A stretch of DNA of 64,000 nucleotides from Limnomonas spitsbergensis (lineage: Eukaryota > Chlorophyta > Chlorophyceae > Chlamydomonadales). Positions 34,601-44,961 of this stretch are shown here, piece by piece. A program made the translations under genes and the position numbers. Within the stretch, counting starts at the first letter, position 1. The number at the start of each line of letters is the position of its first letter. The notes under the pieces are model-generated. The model worked only from the letters and a program-made list of their open reading frames with translations. It did no database searches and had not been told where the DNA came from. The DNA is taken from positions 1,212,001-1,276,000 of the forward strand of contig JAYJMM010000104.1 in NCBI GenBank assembly GCA_037349105.1, written 5' to 3'.

Positions 34601-37154
34601 GAAAACTCTTTTCATACGGGCTGGCCCTGTCGAATCCAATCGAAGCCTAGACCCAGGTCATGCCTAGTTTTTTGTACCATGACTTATGCTCTGACCAAAG
34701 TGGGTTGCCCACTCAGTCCAAACTCCATGTCAAATTTATCGGTTATCAACCCGGTTGCTGCAGGTGGCGATTGAGGCTGGGAGCGGACGCGTGCTGGGAT
34801 GCATCGACATACGCTTGCCGCTGTCCGCCACCAAGAAGCAGCCGGTGGGTTTTTGTTGTAGCTGACATGAAGCTGAGTTACCAAAAAATGAATTGGCCGC
34901 CGGTGGGTTGTAGTTGACATATAGCTGAGTTACCAAAAATGAACTGGCAGCCGGTGGGTTTTTAATGTTGCCCACGGCATGATGCTGCCCTACTGCTACT
35001 CGCATCCACCAAGGAGCAGCCAGCAGTGTTTAATTTTCCGGCTACAAGTTCAACTTCAGCAGGGCGCCCTGCGACCGCCGAAAACCCAATTTGGACCAAG
35101 CCTGGACTGGCCTACAACTGGCGACCAAAGCAACAAGGCTGGCCATGAATGGGGGCTTTGGCTTGCGGCGGAGTGTAGCTGACATGTAGCTGAGTCACGA
35201 AAGAGACAACTGGCAGCCAGTGAGTTGTCAATGTAGCCTAGGGCATGATGCTGGGAGTGAATGCCTATTGCCACCATAAAGAAAGAAGGGAAGCTGCTCG
35301 CCTCCCTTTCGGCGTGACAGAGTCGGGAGCCGTGCAGCCCAGGGGCCTGAAGTAGCTGGAGAGCTGGCCTGGGGCTTGCTGTTTTGTTTGCAGCGTGTCA
35401 GCATCCTCAAAACGGTCCTGTTCCAATGGTCCAGGCGGCGTGAACAAGAAGATTAGGGTTAGGGTAACACAGGGCTCAGGTTACTTGTCCAAGGCTTAAT
35501 ACCGGCTGGATGCCGAACCTTCCCGTGTGCAAGTTTTTTGTTCTAGATGAAGTGGGTACCAGGCTCTACTAATCTTAGGATGCTTCAGCTGAAATTCAGC
35601 TACATCACAGCCTACGGCTGTGGGGGCCTGGTGCAGCATGTCCTGCTGCTCTCCTGCGCCCCGCCTGTTTTATACTGTTTGCTTGCCCCGCCTCAATATA
35701 TCCTTTCTGGTGCTGTTTTGCACCCCTGTGCCCTGATGGCTTTATTTGTCGATTAAGCATTTGTGACCTTTTTCCTCTTTATGTCCTTCTTGGTGCTGTT
35801 TTACATCCTACTGGAAAATCTGCTTTATCCTTTTTATACATTTCCTGGTGCCGTTTCCCCCCCCCCTCTCCCTTTCCCAGGTGGGTGTGCCCAAGGAGGA
35901 TGGTGCGGGAGCCTACATCCTCAATGTGGTGGTCGACGAGGACTGTCGCGGGCAGGGCACTGGCAAGCAGCTGATGAAGGCGGCCATGAGCCGTGCTGTC
36001 AATCAGTGAGTGTAATCGTGCAGGCCTTAAACCTGCAGGCCTTAAACGTGCAGGCCTTAAACCTGCAGGCCATAAACGTGCAGGCCTTAAACCTGCAGGC
36101 CTTAAACGTGCGGGCTTTAAACCTGCAGGCCTTAAACGTGCAGGCCTTAAACCTGCAGGCCTTAAACGTGCAGGCCTTAAACCTGCAGGCCTTAAACGTG
36201 CGGGCTTTAAACCTGCAGGCCTTAAACGTGCGGGCTTTAAACCTGCAGGCCTTAAACGTGCAGGCCTTCCACGAGGACACCTCTTTGGATATGTCCAAAT
36301 GGAAATGGATCTAGGTAGCGGATGATGGTGATGATGGATGATGAGCCGTGCTGTGAACCAATGTGAGTGGGCAGGCCTTCACCCAGGATAACTCATCCGA
36401 TGCGTCCAAATGGAATTGGATCTGGGTAGCGGATGAAAGTGGCAATGAGTCCCTCTGTCCCGCATTCCTGGTCAACATTTCCGGGTTCATTGTAGGGCCC
36501 AGGGTTGTCTAGTGCAGTGTGAGAACCTCAAAGCAGGAGGTGTAAAGCAGGGCAGCTGATCAAGGCACCCCCTGGAGTGAATATTACGTGTGACAAAGTG
36601 TGACTGGAATTACGTGCAGGTGGGCTTCGGAGCGCATGTACACTCACGTGGCTGCAGACAACGAGATTGCGTACGGCCTGTACAACGGGTGTGGGTTCAA
36701 ACTGCACAGCTCAGAGGCAAAGTATGACAGCGCTCTCGACCTTGGTGAGTTGGCTTTGGCGGTTTATGGCTGGACAAGCCATTGTTTAGGCGCACTGCCT
36801 TGTGATGGCTGAATTTAGGGACAGGTCTTACCAGGGTAAAGGACCGTCAGTGCACATAAGCAGCCTTTGCCCAATCAATCCGTGAAGAATAATTATTCCG
36901 GTCTTCCTATGCCCTGCTGGGTACGGTTTGTGAGACAGCTCCTCAACCTCCCATGAACATGTCTGTATCTCAGATTTGCGTGTCAGAGATTTCAAAGCCT
37001 GTGTGAGTGTGGGGAGGGGGGAGCCCTGCAAGCCCCCCCCCCACCCTGGAAGCCTCACGCGGCCTGCTGTGTTTAAACATTTTGGCTTGTCTCCTCTTTC
37101 ACAGGGAAGCTCGTGCTGCTCATGGCCACTGCTGAGCCATCACCGCCGTCATGA
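31668..37154 (+). CDS. GNAT-family N-acetyltransferase, probably organelle-targeted
   Basis: Spliced model, exons 31668-32144, 33147-33266, 34764-34844, 35881-36005, 36620-36744, 37105-37154: 978 nt, 325 aa, phase closing throughout. ATG 31668 sits in accATGg. The first about 130 residues are Ser/Thr/Arg-rich with few acids, as in a transit peptide. The GNAT fold then follows: an N-terminal part VIRPINGAEELQRVARLRA, a helix RFVESLKKKFAGQEAESL, strand VAIEAGSGRVLGCIDIRL, the acetyl-CoA-binding motif in AYILNVVVDEDCRGQGTGKQ (R/Q-x-x-G-x-G/A), and motif B MYTHVAADNEIAYGLYNGCG with the usual LY-x-x-x-GF ending. Such enzymes move acetyl from acetyl-CoA to an amine; plant plastid relatives modify protein N-termini and lysines, but the substrate here cannot be read from sequence. 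The gene converges on the TPR-like gene. Its second exon ends at the first donor of a 39-bp array. Confidence 0.85.
32430..32700. repeat. TGCATGG-rich repeat, about 60-bp units
   Basis: Degenerate units with gactgcatggttacatgcac, gccccatgctgcatggctgc and attccacga, in intron 1 of the GNAT gene. The rest of the intron to 33146 shows no clear exon; AFYQ joins directly in phase to DDRSRF in exon 2, as expected for the family. Confidence 0.85.
33247..34185. repeat. 39-bp array repeating a splice donor, about 24 copies
   Basis: Unit ttgtgtgaatgcctg|gtgagg followed by gatgttgggggtttaggg. The first unit contains the true end of GNAT exon 2 (LCECL) and donor at 33267; each later unit repeats exon edge and donor. 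Period 39 bp (13 codons) keeps the frame open from the exon to a stop at 33714-33716, so about 12 donors could be used without frameshift. The last donor copy is at 34172. Confidence 0.95.
34390..34580. repeat. ccaatccaagc degenerate repeat
   Basis: Short repeats of agtccaatccaa / gccagtcctatccaag type in intron 2 of the GNAT gene, downstream of the 39-bp array. The intron otherwise shows no coding signal up to the acceptor at 34763. Confidence 0.75.
34838..35225. repeat. Decayed copies of GNAT exon 3 end and donor
   Basis: The junction caccaagaagcagccg|gtgggttttt (donor 34845) recurs in weaker form near 34899 (gccgccggtgggttg), 34943 (ggcagccggtgggtttt), 35009 (caccaaggagcagccagc) and 35212 (ggcagccagtgagttg), separated by gtagctgacatg / gctgagttaccaaaaa spacers. 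Confidence 0.75.
35073..35205 (+). repeat. Dispersed repeat family R3, copy 2
   Basis: Diverged match to 8623-8750: ttggaccaagcctggac, ggcctacaactgg, gcaacaaggctggcca, gtagctgagtca. It overlaps the decayed copies of the GNAT exon 3 donor. Confidence 0.7.
35583..35650 (+). repeat. Left part of dispersed family R2
   Basis: Carries cagctacatcacagcctacg and ggcctggtgcagcatgtcc, matching 26371-26425 and the left end of 21061-21150. Intronic in the GNAT gene. Confidence 0.55.
36010..36270. repeat. About 30-bp caggccttaaac array
   Basis: Units of caggccttaaacctg and caggccttaaacgtg alternate, with a few cgggctttaaac variants, starting right after the donor of GNAT exon 4 at 36006. At 36341-36370 a decayed copy of that exon's last bases and donor follows (atgagccgtgctgtgaacca then atgtgagtgg). 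Confidence 0.9.
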
Positions 37155-37260
37155 TGTGTTTTATGACGACAGCAGCTGAGTGCTGTGAAGTGGAAGAGGG
37201 TGCTTCATGGCAGCACAGCCGTCATGACGTGTTTGATGACGACCGCTGCCACTGCATGGA
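37140..37260 (+). repeat. Duplication of the GNAT stop-codon region
   Basis: The last coding bases and downstream sequence (caccgccgtcatgatgtg, then tatgacgacagcagc) recur about 75 bp later as cacagccgtcatgacgtg and gatgacgaccgctgcc. The second copy lies in the 3' untranslated region. Confidence 0.7.
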
Positions 37261-38184
37261 GGCTGTTGCTGAATGTCAGCAGATAGGGTCAGCAGGGAAC
37301 GCCATGATCAGGACGGCAAGGTTGCGCAAATGGCGACAGGCCACGTCCAGGCTGATTTGGGTCGCTACCAAAGCGTTTTCATGGTAGGGACTTGCCACGA
37401 CTGATGGGCAGCTTGTGGCAAAGTTCAAAATACAGTGCGCATAATGAGCGTGATTGCTGTTATTTACCAGTATGTTGGTTGAATTGAAGCCACGGTAGTT
37501 GATCAGCAACATTGGGGCAGCTGACTCAAAATCCTGGCCTGCATTATTTCGTGTTTGACCCTGGTCTCTTGATAGCGCACACGACATACTGCTGAGCATA
37601 GCGAGTTGCCTACAGGTGACAACTGGTCTTGATTACTGACTGGTTTTCGTAACATAGATGAATGACACTTGTTTCGTTCCAGATTTCTAGACGTGGAGTT
37701 GTGCAATTCTTTGGGGCGCCATGCACATGAGAGTATGAGACTTGTGTCCACAGCTGGCAAGCGGACATTCATATCAAGGACAAGGGTCGAGCTTTCACCA
37801 ATCTTTAACTCCCTGCTCCCTGTTAACCTTTGGTCGAAGGCATCAGATTACAAATCCGACCAAATAGAGACGGAGGCTACCGTTCTGCTGTAGTTCAAAC
37901 CACCATTCTGTATTATGTCAATAACATTACACCTCTGGGCCCTGCTCAAAAAGGGCCCCTGGGCCAAACCATCATTCTGTATTATGTGAAAAACCTGCTC
38001 GATGAGCAAATTCTTGGATCGAACGTCCTGCTAAATTAGCAAGACGTACCAACATATACCATTACAGGATAAAGAATGTTTTGAACGTGCATCCCCCGAA
38101 GAGGAGGTTTGCATGGAAGGAGCGGCGGATGCATCCGCTGCATTACTTGCCTGAAGTAGCTGAAATAAACCACCCCCGATTTGC
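37155..38184. other. Convergent intergenic region, GNAT and TPR-like genes
   Basis: The 3' ends of two genes face each other here. No further coding exon was seen. A short direct repeat, ccattctgtattatgt (37912 and 37972), occurs about 60 bp apart. Confidence 0.55.
38062..38066 (-). promoter_or_regulatory. TGTAA polyadenylation-type signal
   Basis: On the - strand TGTAA lies about 120 nt downstream of the stop codon of the TPR-like gene. TGTAA is the usual poly(A) signal of Chlamydomonas-type algae; a five-base match can occur by chance. Confidence 0.4.
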
Positions 38185-41100
38185 TTATGCATGTGCCTGC
38201 TGACACACCTTAGCTTCAGCCAATGCTGCAGACCGCCTTAACAGGTCCAGCCTGTTGATAATTCTACCGCTACTGCTCTCTCGTTTGCTAGCTGCCAGGT
38301 CATCAACAAGAAGGCGATGCGTGGCGAGGTCACCAGCAGCAATTGCAGTAGAAGCACCCCCCAGCAGCTGGGGGCAGGAAGACACATCCGCAGCGGTGTC
38401 ACCTCCAGGCACTGACCCTTTGTGCGGCAGCAGCACAAGCTGAGGCAAAGACAGAGTTTCAGTGGCAACGGCCGCCTCATGGCCGCTGTTGGCCAGCAGA
38501 TAGTTACCACCAGCTGTAGCCTTGGCTGCCGCCAGCCTGTAGTCCTCAGTCACGGCCTCAAGCATCGCCCTGCCATAGGCAGAGAGGCCAGCAGGCGCAC
38601 CCGGTCCGTCACCGCCCAAGGCCAACTGCTCGGCAGGGGCGCCGCCTAGCTCCCCAAAGCCAATACTAGGCAGGCCCTCGGTGCCCGGGCCTGCCAGGGC
38701 CTGCACCTCCGGCCAAGACAGGCGCTGTGGCTTGTACTGCTCGGCGATGTACTGCTCGCCCCGCTCCATTAGGAGGTGCAGCATCTCGGTGGCCTAGGAG
38801 GAAGGCCAGGGAGAGGTTTAATAGCAGATGGATGTTTGAATCCTGGCAGGGCCTAGCACTACTTAGGGTGAAGGGGTTAAAGTTCAGCGCATCACACTTA
38901 ACCAGACAGGACCTCCTGCTAGCCATGACAGCATCCCCCCCCCAAGGGGACTCCCCCCCCCCCCCTCGAGGGGTGCATCCCCCCAAAGCCCTGTTTTCTC
39001 GGGGGATGCATCCCGTGGGGGGGGGTGGAGACCCCTCCCCCCCTCCCCCTAATCTGGAGGAAATCCCAGCGGTACGGTTGCACTAGCCGGGTGCTTTTGT
39101 GTGAACGATTAAACCCTCAACCATGAACCCAAATCCCACAGAAGACATTGCCCCAGCGGGGTAAAACTGGGGTTGCATGATTGAACTCCGAACCCTTACA
39201 GGTAGCCCACCCGTGCATCTGCACTAGTCGGTTGCAGTCGTGTTGAATATCAGGCCCTGACCCCTAACCCCTGACCCCTAATCCCACCTGTGCTGCCACA
39301 CCGGCCGGGTGCTTTTGTTCATGTACATTTTAAAATTGAAACCTGCACCCTAATCCCACCTGTGCTGCCACACCAGCTGGGTGCTTCAGGAGGAGGTCCA
39401 GGTCGTCGGCATCCATGCGCTTGACCATGGCCGCCGTCACGCAGTCAGGGAGGCCGGGCAGCAGGGTGAGCAGACGGCGAGTCATCCAGCGCTCGTAGTA
39501 GTAATTCTGGACGGGAGAGAGTGAGGGACCTATTAGTTCCGCAGGTTTTGATGCTGGCCAAGGAAGGCCACTGGCCTGCGGCACTCAGATCTCAGCAGTT
39601 CCAGGGTATGCATTCAGATAGTCAGGGAGATCCTGGGATGGATAGATATTAGATGCATTGCCAATTTATTTATTGATGCCTATATCATATGCGCTGCGGC
39701 AGCAGCATGTGATGTTGTCAAGTGAAGTTTTTTAGTCCAGTGGGGCGTCACATTTGTTGCATGTGCAACCATACTGGCAAACAGCTTACGCATGCTCATC
39801 TGCTGGCAAAAAAACGATTTATGAGCATTTTCACAGTTCCAAACTTTTGAAGAGACACGGATGTCAGGACCACGCCCGCGAGTCCTTCTCATATGGCTCA
39901 CATCAGTTTCCATCCTTGAAGGCCAACAGATATAACACTTCTGATGGCGAGCGTAAAGCAGAAATTCTAGGATGGCAACAAACACAAGGCAGGGATGGAG
40001 CCAGCCTGCTACCCCACCTAGGACCTGTTATTTCACAACTCAGTGCTGCAAATACTGCTGGCTGGATGGCATCAAGCATGCAAGCAGGACAGCTGGATGG
40101 CAGCAAGCATGCAAGCAGGACAGGTGGATGGCAGCAAGCATACAAACAGGACAGGTGGATGGCAGCAAGCATGCAAGCAGGACAGGTGGATGGCAGCAAG
40201 CATTCAAGCAGGACAGGTGGATGGCAGCAAGCATGCAAGCAGGACAGGTGGATGGCAGCAAGTATGCAAGCAGGACAGGTGGATGGCAGCAAGCATGCAA
40301 GCAGGACAGGTGGATGGCAGCAAGCATGCAAGCAGGACAGGTGGATGGCAGCAAGCATGCAACCAGGACAGGTGGATGGCAGCAAGCATGCAAACAGGAC
40401 AGGTGGATGGCAGCAAGCATGCAACCAGGACAGGTGGATGGCAGCAAGCATGCAACCAGGACAGGTGGATGGCAGCAAGCATGCAAGCAGGACAGGTGGA
40501 TGGCAGCAAGCATGCAACCTGGACAGGTGGATGGTAGCAAGCATGCAACCAGGACAGGTGGATGGCAGCAAGCATGCAACCAGGACAGGTGGATGGCAGC
40601 AAGCATGCAACCAGGACAGGTGGATGGCATCAAGCATGCAACCAGGACAGGTGGATGGCAGCAAGCATGCAACCAGGACAGGTGGATGGTAGCAAGCATG
40701 CAACCAGGACAGGTGGATGGTAGCAAGCATGCAAGCAGGACAGGTGGATGGCAGCAAGCATGCAACCAGGACAGGTGGATGGCAGCAAGCATGCAAGCAG
40801 GACAGGTGGATGGCAGCAAGCATGCAACCAGGACAGGTGGATGGCAGCAAGCATGCAAGCAGGACAGGTGGATGGCAGCAAGCATGCAACCAGGACAGGT
40901 GGATGGCAGCAAGCATGCAACCAGGACAGGTGGATGGCAGCAAGCATGCAACCAGGACAGGTGGATGGCAGCAAGCATGCAAGCAGGACAGGTGGATGGC
41001 AGCAAGCATGCAACCAGGACAGGTGGATGGCAGCAAGCATGCAAGCGGGACAGGTGGATGGCAGCAAGCATGCAACCAGGACAGGTGGATGGCAGCAAGC

Positions 41101-44100
41101 ATGCAAGCAGGACAGGTGGATGGCAGCAAGCATGCAACCAGGACTGGGATTTCCCTAGACCCTACCTAGGGCCTGTTTCCCCCTCACTATATACAGCAAA
41201 TGCCTGGATGACAGCAAGCATGCGACCGGGACAGAGAGATCCCTAGGTCTTACCAAGGGGCTGTTCCTCCAGACCTCTTGACAGCACATGAATGCAGCAC
41301 AAGGATACACGGGCGCTTTGATATCAAAACCAATTTGGAGGGCCTGTTGCTGCCAGACCTTTGAACAACAATTCACGGCAGCACAAGAGACAGTGGCGGT
41401 TTCATACTACAGCCCACATCTAGGGTATGTTCCTCCAGACCTGTTAACAGCAAACACGAGGCATCAAATTACGAATTCTTGCCGCCACACCTTAGGCCTG
41501 CTGCGCCTGATCTCTGGCAGTGCCTCCTCCCGCTCATCCTCCAGACAGCTCCACAACCCCATGGCCCCGTCCCGCGCTAGGGCCTGCCGCTGTACTGCAG
41601 TCAACCGAGCAGACATGCGGGCCATGGCACTTTCCAGGGCAGCCAAGCTTGCTGCCGGGCCTGGTTGGGCAGTAGCCAGGCCGGCTGAGCTGCCGGAAGG
41701 GTCTGTTGCCACTGCTGCACTGACTTGGCTGGAGGCAGGCGGGAGCTCCAAGCTGGGGTATTGCTGCACCTCAAGCGCCTGAAGAGCAGGAGGCATGGGG
41801 TTCAGGGATTAGAGGTTAGGGTTAAGGGTTAAACATTTAGTTTGAAGGAAGGCTCTTGTGTGTCTTTTTGATAGCCTATGCGGGTATGCCATGTCATTGT
41901 CCTAACGTCCAGAATCTAAATAAAATCAGATAGCTAGTGCTTCAGGTTCTGGACAGAACCTAAAGCGAGATGCAACTACCGGTATGCCACCTCAACGATT
42001 TAGAGGCCCGTCCAAGCGGACCCACAGCTATCTATGGGGAGTGCTTCTTGAAATAATGCATATTAATTAGCCACATCATACCTACAGATTGCTTACCGTG
42101 CAACCCCTGTATGTCCAGGACTGCCTCCCTGTCCTGCTGAGTAGACGGAGAAAAGAGACAAAAATGCGACCGGTCACCGGATAGGTCATGCCTACAGATT
42201 GCTGACCATGCACCCTCTGTTCGTGAAGCGCTGCCTCCCTGTCCTGCTTGATAGACGGAGAAGTAGAGAAAAAATGATGACCAATTTGATCAGACCAATT
42301 TGATCGGACCAATTTGATCAGACCAATTGCTTACTGCGCCCCTTGCAGATTGCTGACTGCGTCTCCTCTTTTTGTGCAGCGCTACCTCACTGTCATGTTG
42401 CGTAGACAGGGAGGAGGAAACCCCCTAAAGCGACAACCATTTATATTAGACATACAGATTGTTTACCGATCTCACCCTCTGGTCCTCCACGGCCACCTCA
42501 TTTTACTGCTATGGACATGGAGCAGAAAGCAAAAGCGACAGGTAGGTAGACCGTGTCCACATTGTTCATCTCTCACCCGCTTCATGTGCAGGGCCGCCAC
42601 ACTGTCATGCTTCAGGGCCTCCATAGCAAGTGCCGCCACCTCAAGGGCAGCCGGCCACACGCATCCTGCCCAGCAAGTCTCAGTCGTACCTCCCACACTG
42701 CTACTGCTGCCTGGGTGAGATGGCCAGGGTTTGTTGGGGCTGAAATTGACAGCTACTGCTGATGGGGCTGGGGTTGGCAGCTGACTGGCAGCAGGGGCTG
42801 GAAACTTGGCAGTTTTGGGGCCCGGGGCAGGCCCGGAGCGTGGCAACGGCATCCGAGCAGGCCCAGGACAAGAGTAGGATATTGCGAACCTGGCATCCTG
42901 CAATGGCCAACAGTTACTTCGTTTAGTGTGCATCAAATATAATCCGGCAGGCTGCAGGTCAGCCACTACAGGGGCCAGTGAAAGCTGACCCTAGATCGGC
43001 CTCCGGCTGGTGGCCCAAGCACTCAAGTAGGAGGGCTTCCTGCACCCAACGATGCTGGTCGTGGGTCCCTGGTGTAGCTGAATTGTAGCTGAATTGTAGC
43101 TGAATTGTAGCATACAACCTGAACAAACAGTAATTGATGGCCTACCGACTACGACCCAGTGCTGCGGCCAAACGGATGGCTTCTTGATCCACGCTTCAGG
43201 GCGTACAATTTTATTGATTTCTTTACGAGCAGCGATGAACCTTGGTATACATCAACAGTCATGTAAATGCACACTATGCGCCTCTTGGCTCTCCGACTGA
43301 ACCCAACCCCAACAGCAGCTTCGAATGGCCATGCAGTGTGATCACTGATCAGGAAGACACGAGTATATCAGATCGTCGCAGAACTGACAGCCTTGGTCCT
43401 GACAGAGTGACAGCCAGAACAAATCGTCAAAGAACAAAAACACGAAGTGCCTCAAAACTAGGCGCGCCGTTGTTGGCTTTATCATCCTCTAAACCCAAGT
43501 CGGTGAAGGAACAGACGTGGCCTCAGCGAATCCCGAACGGCTTTCTGAACCCTCATGGACATGCCAATGTTTGAAACCTGACATCTGAAACCCACTCATC
43601 CCTGCTGGATGTAGATGTCTCCTTCTTTCAGACCAGCAGACACTCTTGCGCCTTGATTGCCCCTTGCCCCCCTTGCCCCCCTTACCCATTACCCCTTGCC
43701 TCTTGCCCCCTGTGCCCCCCTGGCCCCTGCTGCCCTTGCCCCCCTTGCCCCCCTTACCCATCACCCCTTGCCCCCCTTACCTATTACCCCTTGCCTCTTG
43801 CCCCCTTTGACCCCTGGCTCCTGCTGCCCTTGCCACCTGCCTTGAGAGCCTGTCTGGGATTCCCCGCACTCAAGTAGGCCAGAGCACGCATCCACGCCAA
43901 CTGCGCACGACTGGGTGTCCTGCCTGCAGTACAGGGATCAGTTCAATTCATTTACAACAGTCGCTTCTACAATTCGCTGACCCTGATTTCCCCCACACAC
44001 TCGTGTCCCGCCCAAGATGATAATAATATGCCCTGCAGAGACATGAGATGTAGGGGAGAATGGCCCGTGCCATTACCTTTCCATGCGCCAATTTCTGATT

Positions 44101-44961
44101 TTCCCTTGAAGGCAAACAGACAACAATGTTTGCATACAAGCCTGAAACGAAGGGAAATACAGCCATGCTACTACAGGGTAACCTGTCTGGTAGGAACAAT
44201 AATGCAGCTTTGCTTGTATGTGACCTGGAATTCTGGGCAGGGAGGCCCAGATGCAACCTGCCTGGCTCTGTGGCTTCAAAAATGCGACATGCTTCATGGT
44301 AGGCATGCGGCTGCGCCTGGAAAGCCGCCGTCAGGCTATCGTTTAGTTCAGCGGCAGCCAGCTTCTCATTCCTGACAGACAGGCAACCAAGCATGACAGA
44401 AAGTAATTAGTGTGAGGTACAAGTGAGACATAAAAGTGATGGACTCCTGTTCACAGGTATGCGTAGTAGGTTTGAGTGTGTGTGTGTGTGGGGGGTAGTA
44501 TTGACTGGACTTTGCAGGCGCAACTGGGTCCTGACATTACTGTTGGCCTTGGCACCCGTAGGATCTTTCACACAAGTCACACCTGGGGGTGAGTGTCGCC
44601 ATCAGTCACACCCTGGCATTTGGTTTCACACTAGTGACATACGCCCTTGCATGTATTTTCACAACAAACACACCCGGGCGGTGGGCGTTCGTTTTCACAC
44701 TAAGCACACACTGGCACGTGTTTTTACACCCAACACACCATTCACACCTGGGCACTTGGTTTTGAACAGTCACACCTGGGCACTTCTTGTCACACCATTC
44801 CCTCGTAGGCACGTTATTTCACACCAATCACACCTGGGCACAAGTCGTAGAAGCTGGCCGTCACGGGGGCTGCAGAATGGTTTCGGTGTCTCTGCCGATT
44901 GGATGCACCTAGCGCACCGAGCTGAAATCAAGCTGGCTGGAGTACCTCCCTCCATGTCCAC
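38185..44961 (-). CDS. TPR-like repeat protein, 7 exons
   Basis: Minus-strand model, exons 44961-44834, 44371-44258, 43919-43841, 42897-42577, 41778-41491, 39506-39360, 38793-38185; phase closes through to stop TAA at 38185-38187. An ATG at 44955 in the first exon gives 559 aa; the exon also follows a possible acceptor, so more 5' exons may exist. A clear tetratricopeptide-type helix pair spans exons 3-4: AQLAWMRALAYLSAG then NPRQALKDARFAI. More helices follow (ALEVAALAMEALKHDSVAAL, LAALESAMARMSARL, YYERWMTRRLLTLLPGLP). TPR proteins are docking scaffolds; no partner is evident and the C-terminal Ala/Gly/Leu-rich 200 residues match nothing I know. The 43841/42897 junction uses AAG|gcaggt, a GC donor; the GT four bases on shifts into a frame with a stop. 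Pro/Ser-rich inserts interrupt the helices. Confidence 0.65.
38930..39060. repeat. C-rich/G-rich low-complexity block
   Basis: Runs of C and G around catccccc and gggggatgcatcc, with a partly palindromic gatgcatcc layout, in the last intron of the TPR-like gene. Confidence 0.6.
39070..39400 (-). repeat. Decayed copies of a TPR-gene exon end and donor
   Basis: The exon ending at 39360 reads, on the + strand, cccacctgtgctgccacacc followed by agctgggtgctt. The same block recurs at 39286-39320 (cacctgtgctgccacaccgg, ccgggtgctttt) and, weaker, at 39200-39235 and 39076-39100 (ttgcactagccgggtgcttt). The copies lie in the following intron and keep the donor (cacag|gtggga on the - strand) in the nearest one. 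Confidence 0.7.
40060..41150. repeat. 31-bp minisatellite, about 35 units
   Basis: Unit ggacaggtggatggcagcaa then gcatgcaagca, with a aagcagg/aaccagg polymorphism scattered through the array. It lies in the intron between TPR-gene exons 41778-41491 and 39506-39360. Since 3 x 31 = 93, all six frames run open for hundreds of codons; these are artefacts. Degenerate units continue to about 41450. Confidence 0.96.
42100..42620 (-). repeat. Five copies of a TPR-gene exon end and donor
   Basis: The end of the exon finishing at 42577 (- strand cactgtgtgg-type segment, VAALHMKR then gtgaga) recurs in diverged form downstream at about 42480, 42370, 42220 and 42108. On the + strand the copies read as variants of cgctgcctccctgtcctgct next to agattgctgaccatgca. 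Only the first copy makes a good in-phase exon. Confidence 0.7.
43640..43830. repeat. C-rich cccccttgcccc tract
   Basis: Irregular units of ttgccccccttgcccccctt and acccattaccccttgcctct in the intron after the TPR exon at 43841. On the transcribed strand this is a purine-rich GGGGCAAGGG tract. Confidence 0.85.
44560..44850 (-). repeat. Repeats of a TPR-gene donor motif
   Basis: The - strand junction gtgcccag|gtgtga of the exon ending 44834 (+ strand tcacacctgggcac) recurs about six times in the next intron, for example near 44780, 44755, 44682 and 44580, with ttcacacc / agcacac spacers. Confidence 0.75.

Noticed and set aside
39754..41246. Overlapping frames of 300-424 codons on both strands
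   Set aside because: All are readings of the 31-bp minisatellite; similar length in every frame shows lack of coding selection.
41800..41835. gattagaggttagggttaag as a telomere remnant
   Set aside because: Too short and irregular; similar TTAGGG-like bits occur by chance through the repeat-rich introns.
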